From the NCBI RefSeq assembly GCF_024764775.1, contig NZ_JALIGC010000029.1:43284-107283 (forward strand): a DNA stretch of 64,000 nucleotides, given 5' to 3'. This document shows, in pieces, positions 25,346 to 33,176 of this stretch (its first letter is position 1; every line of letters begins with the position of its first letter). A program made the position numbers and the translations under genes. The DNA is from Scandinavium manionii (GTDB lineage Bacteria > Pseudomonadota > Gammaproteobacteria > Enterobacterales > Enterobacteriaceae). The notes under the pieces are model-generated. The model was not told the origin of the DNA and searched no databases. It was given only the letters and a program-made list of their open reading frames with translations.

Positions 25346-26040
25346 GAAGCGGACACCATCAGATAGCCGCGGCCACGTAAGGTTTTAAACCATGGGTGAC
25401 CATCTTTCCGCTCTGGCAATTTACGGCGCAGGTTGGAAATATGCATATCGATAGCACGGTCAAACGGGGTTAAGCGTTTGCCCAGCACTTCCTGGCTCAG
25501 ATGTTCACGGGAAACCACCTGGCCGAGATGCTGCGCCAGCAGGTAAAGCAGTGTGAACTCGGTGCCGGTCAGTTCCAGCGTCGTACCATCGAAGCTTGCT
25601 TCCTGACGGCCAGGATTGAGGCTCAGGGAATCCACTTCTAAGTTCGGCGAACTGGTATCACTGGTTTGCTGCTGTTCGCTCCAGTGGGAACGGCGCAGAA
25701 TGGCGCGAATACGAGCGACCAGTTCACGGTCGTTAAACGGCTTTGGCAGATAGTCGTCCGCGCCCAGCTCAAGGCCGAGTACGCGATCGAGTTCGCTGCC
25801 GCGTGCGGTCAGCATAATGACCGGTGTCTGGTGTGTCTGTCGCAGCTCTTTAAGGGTATCAATGCCATTTTTCTTCGGCATCATTACGTCGAGCAAAAGC
25901 AGGTCGATGCTGTCATCCAAAAGCGCCAGTGCCTGTTCCCCATCGTGGGCAACCAGCACATTGAAGCCTTCCATGTCGAGCAGCTCCTTTAACAGGGAGG
26001 TGAGCTCCCGGTCATCATCAACTAACAGGATTTTATTCAT
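25342..26040 (-). CDS. cpxR: Envelope stress response regulator
   Basis: CpxR is an OmpR-type response regulator of 232 residues, as in E. coli. The receiver domain has the acidic pocket VDDD near residue 8 and the phosphorylated D51 in LLLLDVMMPKKNG. The C-terminal winged helix (FTLLYLLAQHLGQVVSREHL, then DMHISNLRRKL) binds GTAAA-N5-GTAAA. Such a box lies in the promoter region shared with the divergent cpxP, giving positive feedback. cpxA follows with an overlap. Confidence 0.97.
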   Translation of the reverse strand: MNKILLVDDDRELTSLLKELLDMEGFNVLVAHDGEQALALLDDSIDLLLLDVMMPKKNGIDTLKELRQTHQTPVIMLTARGSELDRVLGLELGADDYLPKPFNDRELVARIRAILRRSHWSEQQQTSDTSSPNLEVDSLSLNPGRQEASFDGTTLELTGTEFTLLYLLAQHLGQVVSREHLSQEVLGKRLTPFDRAIDMHISNLRRKLPERKDGHPWFKTLRGRGYLMVSAS

Positions 26041-26095
26041 TAATTTAATACCTCCGAGGCAGAAATTACGTCATCAAGGCTCGCTAATCCATGAC

Positions 26096-26110
26096 TTTAC
26101 GTTGTTTTAC
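26096..26110. promoter_or_regulatory. CpxR box between cpxR and cpxP
   Basis: TTTACGTTGTTTTAC reads on the other strand as GTAAA-N5-GTAAA, the exact CpxR consensus. It lies about 80 bases before cpxP and 55 before cpxR and should activate both when CpxR is phosphorylated. Confidence 0.85.
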
Positions 26111-26190
26111 ACCCCCTGACGCATGTTTGCAGCCTGAATCGTAGACTGGCTCTCGTTGAATCGCGAAACAAAAGTACTTGGGAGCAATTG

Positions 26191-26697
26191 ATGCGCAATG
26201 TTATCGCTGCCGTCATGGCCTCAACGCTGGCGCTAAGTGCGAATAGCCAGGCTGCTGAAGTCGTCACCAGCGTTAACTGGACCCCTAATGACGGGGCGAC
26301 GCAGAGCAGTCATCAGGGCCATATGTTTGACGGCATAAGTTTAACCGAATATCAGCGTCAACAGATGCGTGATCTGATGCAACAGGCTCGGCGACAGCAG
26401 CCCCCTGTTAATGTTAGCGAAATGGAGACAATGCATAAGCTTGTCACCGCAGATAAATTTGATGAAATCGCTGTGCAGGCACAGGCAGAGAAAATGGCGC
26501 AGGAGCAGGTTGTCCGCCAGGTCGAAATGGCCCGGGTTCGCAACCAGATGTTTCGCCTGTTAACGCCAGACCAGCAAGCGATTTTAAATGAACGACACCA
26601 GCAACGAATGGATCAGTTGCGGGAGGTTGCACAGATGCAGCAAGGCTCGATGTCGACGCTGTTTAGTAGCAGTAGCAATACCCGTAGTAACCAGTAA
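26191..26697 (+). CDS. cpxP: Periplasmic Cpx inhibitor/chaperone
   Basis: CpxP is a small periplasmic adaptor that binds misfolded proteins and restrains CpxA. The product is 168 residues, two more than in E. coli. It has a signal peptide ending ANSQA-AEV and the two LTxxQ signatures, LTEYQ and LTPDQ, in the helical part. The ATG MRNVIAAVMAS lies behind GGGAG; a TTG immediately before is a less likely start. A CpxR box is upstream. The 3' untranslated region carries the sRNA CpxQ. Confidence 0.95.
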   Translation: MRNVIAAVMASTLALSANSQAAEVVTSVNWTPNDGATQSSHQGHMFDGISLTEYQRQQMRDLMQQARRQQPPVNVSEMETMHKLVTADKFDEIAVQAQAEKMAQEQVVRQVEMARVRNQMFRLLTPDQQAILNERHQQRMDQLREVAQMQQGSMSTLFSSSSNTRSNQ

Positions 26698-26706
26698 TAA
26701 ACCCTG

Positions 26707-26764
26707 TTTTCCTTGCCATAGACACCATCCCTGTCTTCCCCCTCATGATGAGGGGGTTTTTTTT
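26707..26764 (+). ncRNA. cpxQ: CpxQ sRNA (3' UTR of cpxP)
   Basis: The sequence TTTTCCTTGCCATAGACACC and the following CATCCCTGTCTTC match the known CpxQ sRNA, which RNase E cuts from the cpxP message and which uses Hfq to repress inner-membrane protein messages. It ends in a terminator with CCCCCTCATGATGAGGGGG followed by eight Ts. The conserved 5' seed supports the same role here. Confidence 0.8.
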
Positions 26765-26833
26765 GCCTTTTTTCCGGCAACTGACCTTAATCACATTCCG
26801 CTATACTACCCGCATAAGAGAGTGGGAGTGTTT

Positions 26834-27748
26834 ATGAATCAAACCTATGGCCGTCTGGTCAGCCGGGCGGCCATTGCCGCGACGGTAATGGCTTCGGCGT
26901 TACTTTTGATCAAGATTTTTGCGTGGTGGTACACCGGGTCCGTCAGTATTCTGGCGGCGCTGGTGGATTCGTTGGTGGATATCGCCGCCTCGCTGACTAA
27001 CCTGTTGGTGGTGCGCTATTCGCTGCAGCCTGCCGATGAAGAGCATACTTTTGGTCATGGCAAAGCTGAATCTCTCGCGGCGCTGGCTCAGAGTATGTTT
27101 ATTTCCGGCTCGGCGCTGTTCCTGTTTTTGACCGGCATTCAGCATTTAATCACGCCCGAACCGATGCGCGAACCTGGCGTAGGGATGGCGGTGACGGTTA
27201 TTGCGCTCATCAGTACGATAATTCTGGTGACCTTCCAGCGCTGGGTGGTGCGGAAGACGCAAAGCCAGGCGGTGCGCGCCGATATGCTTCATTATCAGTC
27301 TGATGTTATGATGAACGGAGCCATTCTGGTGGCGCTTGCGCTGGCGTGGTACGGCTGGCATCGCGCTGATGCATTGTTTGCATTGGGAATTGGTATCTAT
27401 ATTTTATATTGTGCGATACGCATGGGGCATGAAGCCGTACAGTCGCTACTGGACAGGGCGTTACCCGATGAAGAACGTCAAGAAATCATTAACATCGTGA
27501 GCGCGTGGCCTGGCGTCAGCGGTGCGCATGACCTACGTACGCGACAGTCAGGGCCGACTCGCTTTATTCAGATTCATTTGGAAATGGAAGATAATCTGCC
27601 GTTGGTTCAGGCGCATTTAGTGGCTGAACAGGTTGAGCAGGCGTTATTGCTTCGCTTTCCGGGTTCTGATGTCATTATTCATCAGGATCCGTGCTCGGTT
27701 GTCCCTTTGGGGCGCCAGGGCTTTTTGGACTTTCGTAATTCGTTGTGA
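26834..27748 (+). CDS. fieF: Ferrous-iron/zinc efflux pump
   Basis: FieF (YiiP) is a cation diffusion facilitator in the inner membrane that exports Fe2+ and Zn2+ in exchange for protons. The product is 304 residues, a few longer than in E. coli because the C-terminus differs (SVVPLGRQGFLDFRNSL). D45 and D49 in LVDSLVDIAAS and the HYQSD motif in transmembrane helix 5 form the transport metal site. The cytoplasmic C-terminal domain has the histidines of the dimer-interface zinc sites. The start MNQTYGRLVSRAA follows GGGAGTG; an open frame extends upstream over the cpxP terminator and is not coding. Confidence 0.95.
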   Translation: MNQTYGRLVSRAAIAATVMASALLLIKIFAWWYTGSVSILAALVDSLVDIAASLTNLLVVRYSLQPADEEHTFGHGKAESLAALAQSMFISGSALFLFLTGIQHLITPEPMREPGVGMAVTVIALISTIILVTFQRWVVRKTQSQAVRADMLHYQSDVMMNGAILVALALAWYGWHRADALFALGIGIYILYCAIRMGHEAVQSLLDRALPDEERQEIINIVSAWPGVSGAHDLRTRQSGPTRFIQIHLEMEDNLPLVQAHLVAEQVEQALLLRFPGSDVIIHQDPCSVVPLGRQGFLDFRNSL

Positions 27749-27921
27749 AAATGTGGGCCGGATCGGCATTTTTTGTCTAAATTACCGCCGATTGGCCTGA
27801 CCTGAATCAATTCAGCACGATGCGCCTGATATACTATTTCCATATAGTCGATCTCTCCCTTTTTGTGGGGGCGCTTCGGGCAACAGAATAATTTTTAGCA
27901 TTCCTAAGTTCAGAGGTAGTC

Positions 27922-28884
27922 ATGATTAAGAAAATCGGTGTGTTGACAAGCGGCGGTGATGCCCCGGGCATGAACGCAGCCATCCGTGGTGTTGTGCGTG
28001 CAGCGCTTTCGGAAGGTCTGGAAATTTTTGGTATCTATGACGGCTACCTCGGTCTGTATGAAGATCGCATGGTCCAGCTCGATCGTTACAGCGTGTCGGA
28101 CATGATTAACCGTGGCGGCACCTTCCTCGGTTCTGCGCGCTTCCCGGAATTCCGCGAAGAGCACATCCGTGAAGTTGCTATCGAGAACATGAAAAAACGC
28201 GGCCTCGACGCGTTAGTGGTTATCGGCGGTGACGGCTCCTACATGGGCGCGAAGCGTCTGACCGAAATGGGCTTCCCATGCATCGGCCTGCCGGGCACCA
28301 TTGATAACGACATTAAAGGCACCGACTACACCATCGGTTACTTCACCGCGCTGGGTACTGTGGTTGAAGCTATTGACCGTCTGCGAGACACCTCTTCCTC
28401 TCACCAGCGTATCTCCATTGTTGAAGTGATGGGCCGCTACTGTGGCGATCTGACCCTGGCAGCAGCGATTGCCGGTGGTTGTGAGTTTGTTGTGGTCCCG
28501 GAAGTGGAATTCAGCCGCGACGACCTGGTCGCTGAAATCAAAGCCGGTATCGCCAAAGGTAAGAAACACGCGATCGTCGCTATCACCGAGCACATGTGTG
28601 ATATCGATGAGCTGGCGAAGTACATCGAAACCGAAACCAAACGTGAAACCCGTGCGACCGTACTGGGTCACATTCAGCGCGGCGGTTCTCCGGTGCCTTA
28701 CGACCGTATCCTCGCTTCCCGTATGGGCGCGTACGCGATTGATCTGCTGTTGGAAGGCTTCGGCGGTCGTTGTGTTGGTATCCAGAACGAGAAACTGGTT
28801 CACCATGACATCATCGACGCAATCGAAAACATGAAGCGTCCATTCAAAACCGACCTGTTGGACTGTGCGAAAAAGCTCTACTAA
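27922..28884 (+). CDS. pfkA: 6-phosphofructokinase I
   Basis: PfkA phosphorylates fructose 6-phosphate with ATP, the committed step of glycolysis. The 320-residue product is the same length as in E. coli. The ATP site begins with TSGGDAPGMNAAIRG; the catalytic aspartate lies in PGTIDNDIKGTDYTIG; the effector region GGTFLGSARFPEF is present. GAGGTAG precedes the ATG. It is followed by a strong terminator. The next gene is not sbp as in E. coli but a small DUF1993-like gene. Confidence 0.98.
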   Translation: MIKKIGVLTSGGDAPGMNAAIRGVVRAALSEGLEIFGIYDGYLGLYEDRMVQLDRYSVSDMINRGGTFLGSARFPEFREEHIREVAIENMKKRGLDALVVIGGDGSYMGAKRLTEMGFPCIGLPGTIDNDIKGTDYTIGYFTALGTVVEAIDRLRDTSSSHQRISIVEVMGRYCGDLTLAAAIAGGCEFVVVPEVEFSRDDLVAEIKAGIAKGKKHAIVAITEHMCDIDELAKYIETETKRETRATVLGHIQRGGSPVPYDRILASRMGAYAIDLLLEGFGGRCVGIQNEKLVHHDIIDAIENMKRPFKTDLLDCAKKLY

Positions 28885-28912
28885 ACGCCGCGCGACCGTT
28901 CGTGAAATCAGG

Positions 28913-28945
28913 ATCCGTAGCCTTCAGGGGCTACGGATTTTTTTT
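28913..28945 (+). terminator. pfkA intrinsic terminator
   Basis: ATCCGTAGCC pairs with GGCTACGGAT around a six-base loop and is followed by a run of eight Ts. Confidence 0.92.
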
Positions 28946-29069
28946 GCCTCTGGTATCTGTCTTCCCAGCACATTAAGCGCTTCTCTTTAAGGGGGGCTGG
29001 GTTTACCCTCGATGAGACACGTAATCCAATAAACACCCTACCGTTTTGTAATTATTGAGGAAATTGACA

Positions 29070-29573
29070 ATGTCACTGTATAGCGAAACCAAAGCACAGT
29101 TTATTCACGGGCTGGTCAGCCTGAGCGCGGTTCTGGAAAAGAGTGCGACCTGGGCGAAAGAGCAGGGGACTGATGAAACGGCATTGTTGGAGGCAAAACT
29201 GGCGGAAGATATGTTCCCGCTGAAGCGTCAGGTGCAGGTAACCTGTGATATGGCGAAGCGTGCGATTGCGCGTCTGGCTAACGTCGAAGCGCCAGCGATG
29301 GAAGATAACGAAAGCACGTTCGCACAGCTGCATGAGCGTATTGCTGCCACCGTGGCCTTTTTGACGAGCGTGCAGGATTCGCAGCTGGACGGTGACGATG
29401 CGCGACCGATCATGGTTCAGGCGCGTGAACATCAGCTGCATTTCACTGCCAGCAGCTACGTCTTCCAGTTCGCGATGCCGAACTTCTATTTCCACTCAAC
29501 GACGGCTTACGCCATTCTGCGCCAGGCCGGTGTGCCGCTGGGTAAGGTGGATTTTTTAGGCAAGATTCAGTAA
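29070..29573 (+). CDS. DUF1993-type conserved protein
   Basis: A 167-residue cytoplasmic protein with no signal peptide. It is mainly helical and resembles the DUF1993 family, whose members look like the four-helix DinB-type fold; function unknown. Recognisable parts are FPLKRQVQVTCDMAKRAIARL near residue 52 and FYFHSTTAYAILRQAGVPLGKVDFLG at the C-terminus, the latter typical of the family. The start MSLYSETKAQF follows TTGAGGA. It stands alone between terminators, where E. coli has a block of more than ten genes between pfkA and rraA. Confidence 0.8.
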   Translation: MSLYSETKAQFIHGLVSLSAVLEKSATWAKEQGTDETALLEAKLAEDMFPLKRQVQVTCDMAKRAIARLANVEAPAMEDNESTFAQLHERIAATVAFLTSVQDSQLDGDDARPIMVQAREHQLHFTASSYVFQFAMPNFYFHSTTAYAILRQAGVPLGKVDFLGKIQ

Positions 29574-29589
29574 CCGGACTGATAAAACG

Positions 29590-29620
29590 AAAAAGCCTTC
29601 TCTGAGAGAAGGCTTTTTTA
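29590..29620. terminator. Bidirectional terminator between the DUF1993 gene and rraA
   Basis: AAAAAGCCTTCTC and GAGAAGGCTTTTTT form a perfect stem with A and T runs on both sides, so it can end the rightward DUF1993 message and the leftward rraA message. Confidence 0.92.
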
Positions 29621-29633
29621 TGCAGGAAGGCGT

Positions 29634-30119
29634 TTACTCGATGTCGAGGGCGTCTTCCGACAGAATGATACCGGTGTTGTCGGCATAGAGATGGTCGCCG
29701 GAGAAGAAGGTCACACCGCCGAAATTGACGCGAACGTCGCTTTCGCCAACGCCTTCACCTGCAGCGCCTACCGGAATCGCGGCCATGGCCTGAATGCCAA
29801 TGTCCAGTTCTTCCAGGTCGTCTACCTGACGCACCGCGCCGTAGACCACCATGCCTTCCCACTCGTTTTGCACCGCCAGACGCGCAAGGTCGGCATCAAT
29901 CAGCGCACGACGTACGGAGCCGCCACCATCCACTAGCAGGATGCGGCCACGACCGTTCTGTTCGAGCATATCGTACAGCAACCCGTTATCCTCGAAACAT
30001 TTCACCGTGATAATTTGTCCACCAAACGACGACCGTCCACCAAAGTTGGAGAACAGCGGTTCAACGACATTGACATCTTCCTGGTAGATGTCGCAAAGCT
30101 CGGATGTATCGTATTTCAT
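29634..30119 (-). CDS. rraA: Regulator of ribonuclease activity A
   Basis: RraA binds RNase E and inhibits RNA turnover by the degradosome. The product has 161 residues, as in E. coli, and begins MKYDTSELCDIYQEDVNVVEPLFSNFGGR. The fold is related to the methyltransferase-like MenG/aldolase family, with the motif LVDGGGSVRRALIDADLARLA. The gene lies downstream of menA with a 92-base gap that can hold its own promoter. Confidence 0.96.
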   Translation of the reverse strand: MKYDTSELCDIYQEDVNVVEPLFSNFGGRSSFGGQIITVKCFEDNGLLYDMLEQNGRGRILLVDGGGSVRRALIDADLARLAVQNEWEGMVVYGAVRQVDDLEELDIGIQAMAAIPVGAAGEGVGESDVRVNFGGVTFFSGDHLYADNTGIILSEDALDIE

Positions 30120-30211
30120 AGGCTTAACGTTCAGTTGCAGCGGGTGATTTCAGTATATCGTGCTAAGTGCATTGTTGGCAAAATCATCAATTGTTAATTG
30201 ATATTTGTCAG

Positions 30212-31138
30212 TTACGCAAACAGGCGGCTGAGCACTATCCCAACCACAAACAACAGGTTAGTCAGAAGCGCGCCTTTTACCGTGCGTTCGAGCATTGGGG
30301 GCATATCTGCCGGGGAACGGTGCGTATAGACGAAACGCGCCTGTTTGATAAGCAGCGGCGCGGCCAGAATGAACAGCCAACCCCATGGACTGTGCAGTGC
30401 CATCAGGTTAAACAGTGCCAGGCACAGCAGCGCGCCCATCAGCAAACCGGTGTGATAACGGCGGGCATTGACCGGGCCCAGTCGCACGGCCAGCGTGTTC
30501 TTACCGTTTTCACGGTCGCTGTCGATATCGCGCAGGTTATTGATATTGAGCACCGCCGTTGCCAGCAGGCCACAAGCGGTAGCAGGCAGAAATGTTACCG
30601 CTTCCAGGGTATGCGCCTGAAGATACCAGCTGCCCATCACGCTGAGCCAGCCGAAGAAGATCAGCACCGAAATATCGCCCAGGCCGATATAGCCGTAAGG
30701 GCGTGTGCCCACGGTGTAGGTGATGGCTGCGATAATCGACACGCCACCCAGCACCATAAAGCCAATAAAATCTTCCATCGTCTGATACGACGCCATCAGC
30801 AAGGCGATGCCGGACAGGCAAATCAGCCCCACCGTGACCATCAGCGCGCGCTTCATCTGTTCCTGGGTGATGACCCCTTTTTGCATCCCGCGCAATGGCC
30901 CGATGCGGTCTGGCTTATCGCTGCCCTTGACCGCATCGCCATAGTCGTTCGCCAGATTGGATAAAATCTGTAATAGCCCGGCAGTAATAAGTGCCAGCAA
31001 TGCAACCAGCGGATTGAAATGCCCCTGCCACCAGGCCAGAGCAGTGCCGACGACAATTGCGGCAAATGCCAGCGGTAAGGTTTTCGGGCGCAGGCTTTCC
31101 AGCCACGCCTGGGTACGACTCAGAGATTGTTCAGTCAT
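30212..31138 (-). CDS. menA: 1,4-dihydroxy-2-naphthoate polyprenyltransferase
   Basis: MenA attaches the prenyl tail to 1,4-dihydroxy-2-naphthoate in the inner membrane, forming demethylmenaquinone. The 308-residue product equals E. coli MenA. It has about eight membrane spans and the two UbiA-family aspartate-rich motifs, NLANDYGDAVKGSD and NINNLRDIDSDRENGKNT. The start MTEQSLSRTQAW was chosen on family length; four codons upstream remain open. It follows hslVU, whose terminator lies between. Confidence 0.96.
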   Translation of the reverse strand: MTEQSLSRTQAWLESLRPKTLPLAFAAIVVGTALAWWQGHFNPLVALLALITAGLLQILSNLANDYGDAVKGSDKPDRIGPLRGMQKGVITQEQMKRALMVTVGLICLSGIALLMASYQTMEDFIGFMVLGGVSIIAAITYTVGTRPYGYIGLGDISVLIFFGWLSVMGSWYLQAHTLEAVTFLPATACGLLATAVLNINNLRDIDSDRENGKNTLAVRLGPVNARRYHTGLLMGALLCLALFNLMALHSPWGWLFILAAPLLIKQARFVYTHRSPADMPPMLERTVKGALLTNLLFVVGIVLSRLFA

Positions 31139-31150
31139 TGTTCCAGCCAA

Positions 31151-31176
31151 TAAAAATGGGGGCTAAGAGCCCCCAT
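31151..31176 (-). terminator. hslVU intrinsic terminator
   Basis: Reading leftward, ATGGGGGCT and AGCCCCCAT arms around a three-base loop are followed by TTTTATT. It lies 30 bases past the hslU stop and just before menA. Confidence 0.88.
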
Positions 31177-31205
31177 CAAAGGTGATGAAAATGCAATTAT
31201 CTGGA

Positions 31206-32540
31206 TTATAGGATAAAACGACTCAGATCTTCATCTGCCACCAACGCATCAAGGTGTTTACTCACATATTCTGCGTCAATGGTAAAGGACTCACCCTGAC
31301 GTTCGCTGGCGTCATAAGAGATATCTTCCATCAGGCGTTCCAGCACGGTGTGCAGGCGGCGCGCGCCGATGTTTTCGGTGGTTTCGTTCACCTGCCATGC
31401 GGCTTCAGCGATACGTTTGATGCCGTCGTCGGTGAAGTCGATATTCACGCCTTCAGTGCCCATCAGCGCTTTGTACTGCACGGTTACGGACGCGTTTGGC
31501 TCAGTCAGAATACGTTCGAAGTCATGAGTGGTCAGGGCTTTCAGCTCAACACGAATCGGCAGACGACCCTGCAATTCAGGGATCAAATCTGACGGGCTGG
31601 CTACCTGGAAGGCGCCGGAGGCGATAAACAGAATGTGGTCGGTTTTCACCATCCCGTGCTTAGTGGAGACAGTGCAGCCTTCAACCAGCGGCAGCAGGTC
31701 GCGCTGAACGCCTTCACGAGAAACGTCAGGGCCCGAGGAGTTGCCGCCGCGCTTACAGATTTTATCGATTTCATCGATGAAGACGATCCCATGCTGTTCA
31801 ACCGCGTCGATAGCGTCCTGCTTCAGCTCTTCCGGGTTCACCAGCTTCGCGGCTTCTTCTTCAATCAGCAGCTTCATCGCGTCTTTGATTTTCACCTTAC
31901 GCGGCTTCTGCTTCTGTCCACCCAGGTTCTGGAACATAGACTGCAGCTGGCTGGTCATCTCTTCCATACCAGGAGGAGACATGATTTCAACGCCCATCGG
32001 TGCTGCGGCGAGATCGATTTCGATTTCTTTGTCGTCGAGCTGACCTTCACGCAGTTTTTTGCGGAATGCCTGACGCGCAGCAGACGGCTCCTGCGGCTCT
32101 TCGGACTGGCCCCAGTTGTTTTTCGCCGGTGGGATCAGCACGTCGAGAATGCGCTCTTCCGCCATTTCTTCAGCGCGATAGCGGTTTTTGTCAATCGACT
32201 GCATACGCACCATTTTCACGGCAGCATCGGTCAGATCGCGGATGATAGAGTCAACTTCTTTACCGACATAGCCCACTTCGGTGAACTTAGTGGCTTCGAC
32301 TTTGATGAATGGTGCGTTGGCGAGCTTCGCCAGACGACGGGCGATTTCGGTTTTACCCACGCCGGTTGGGCCAATCATCAGAATGTTTTTTGGAGTCACT
32401 TCGTGACGCAGCTCTTCGTCGAGCTGCATACGGCGCCAGCGGTTACGCAGGGCGATAGCCACAGAACGCTTTGCCGCGTCCTGGCCGATAATATGTTTGT
32501 CGAGTTCGCTGACAATCTCGCGTGGGGTCATTTCAGACAT
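31206..32540 (-). CDS. hslU: ATPase subunit of HslUV protease
   Basis: HslU is the AAA+ unfoldase ring that feeds proteins into the HslV peptidase. The product has 444 residues, one more than in E. coli. Walker A is GPTGVGKTE (near residue 57) and Walker B IVFIDEIDKI; the GYVGKEVDSIIRDL pore region and the variable I domain (about residues 110-240) are present. The C-terminus DLSRFIL is the tail that docks into HslV. The gene starts nine bases after hslV and shares its heat-shock promoter. Confidence 0.98.
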   Translation of the reverse strand: MSEMTPREIVSELDKHIIGQDAAKRSVAIALRNRWRRMQLDEELRHEVTPKNILMIGPTGVGKTEIARRLAKLANAPFIKVEATKFTEVGYVGKEVDSIIRDLTDAAVKMVRMQSIDKNRYRAEEMAEERILDVLIPPAKNNWGQSEEPQEPSAARQAFRKKLREGQLDDKEIEIDLAAAPMGVEIMSPPGMEEMTSQLQSMFQNLGGQKQKPRKVKIKDAMKLLIEEEAAKLVNPEELKQDAIDAVEQHGIVFIDEIDKICKRGGNSSGPDVSREGVQRDLLPLVEGCTVSTKHGMVKTDHILFIASGAFQVASPSDLIPELQGRLPIRVELKALTTHDFERILTEPNASVTVQYKALMGTEGVNIDFTDDGIKRIAEAAWQVNETTENIGARRLHTVLERLMEDISYDASERQGESFTIDAEYVSKHLDALVADEDLSRFIL

Positions 32541-32549
32541 AGGAGATCC

Positions 32550-33080
32550 TTACGCTTTAGAAGGTAATTCTTCGATGGTGTGGAAGTGGTTGGTGTAGAT
32601 GCAGATATCACCCGCAATCCCCAACGCTTTTTCCGCAATGTCACGAGCGCTCAGCTCGGTGTTTTCCAGCAGCGCACGGGCTGCGGCCTGGGCATACGGG
32701 CCGCCGGAGCCAATGGCAATCAAATCGTTTTCAGGCTGCACCACATCGCCGTTACCGGTGATGATAAGCGACGCGTTTTCATCTGCAACAGCCAGCAGCG
32801 CTTCAAGCTTGCGCAGCATACGGTCGGTACGCCAGTCTTTGGCAAGCTCAACCGCGGCTTTCACCAGATGTCCCTGATGCATTTCCAGCTTACGTTCGAA
32901 CAGTTCAAATAGCGTGAAGGCGTCAGCAGTGCCGCCGGCGAAGCCTGCGATCACTTTGTCGTTATACAGACGGCGTACTTTTTTCACGTTGCCTTTCATG
33001 ACGGTATTGCCAAGCGTGGCCTGACCATCACCAGCGATAACGACATGACCGTTACGGCGAACACTTACTATTGTTGTCAC
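32550..33080 (-). CDS. hslV: Peptidase subunit of HslUV protease
   Basis: HslV is a proteasome-beta-like threonine protease, 176 residues as in E. coli. After removal of the initiator residue the N-terminal threonine (TTIVSVRRNGHVVIAGDG) is the nucleophile. The start codon is GTG, as in E. coli, behind a GGGTCC region; longer open frame upstream crosses the promoter and is not used. GNTVMKGNVKKVRRL and AIGSGGPYAQAAARALL are family hallmarks. Confidence 0.96.
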   Translation of the reverse strand: MTTIVSVRRNGHVVIAGDGQATLGNTVMKGNVKKVRRLYNDKVIAGFAGGTADAFTLFELFERKLEMHQGHLVKAAVELAKDWRTDRMLRKLEALLAVADENASLIITGNGDVVQPENDLIAIGSGGPYAQAAARALLENTELSARDIAEKALGIAGDICIYTNHFHTIEELPSKA

Positions 33081-33113
33081 GAGAGGACCCCCTGGGTGTA
33101 AAGCAGAATACAG

Positions 33114-33134
33114 GCCCCGCACGTTGTGCGGGGC
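33114..33134 (-). other. hslVU 5' UTR stem-loop
   Basis: GCCCCGCAC and GTGCGGGGC arms form a stable hairpin in the untranslated leader of hslVU, 34 bases before hslV. In E. coli a hairpin at this site raises message stability. Confidence 0.7.
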
Positions 33135-33145
33135 AGAATGCATTA

Positions 33146-33176
33146 ATAGATGGGGGGGATTTTGGGGGTTTCAACC
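33146..33176 (-). promoter_or_regulatory. Sigma-32 heat-shock promoter of hslVU
   Basis: Reading leftward, GGTTGAAAC is followed after 13 bases by CCCCATCTAT. These match the sigma-32 -35 (CTTGAAA) and -10 (CCCCATNT) elements. The -35 element overlaps the last codons and stop of ftsN. Confidence 0.85.

Noticed and set aside
31635..32567. 310-codon rightward open frame opposite hslU
   Set aside because: An antisense shadow of a highly conserved gene; composition (many H, F, R) is that of complement translation.
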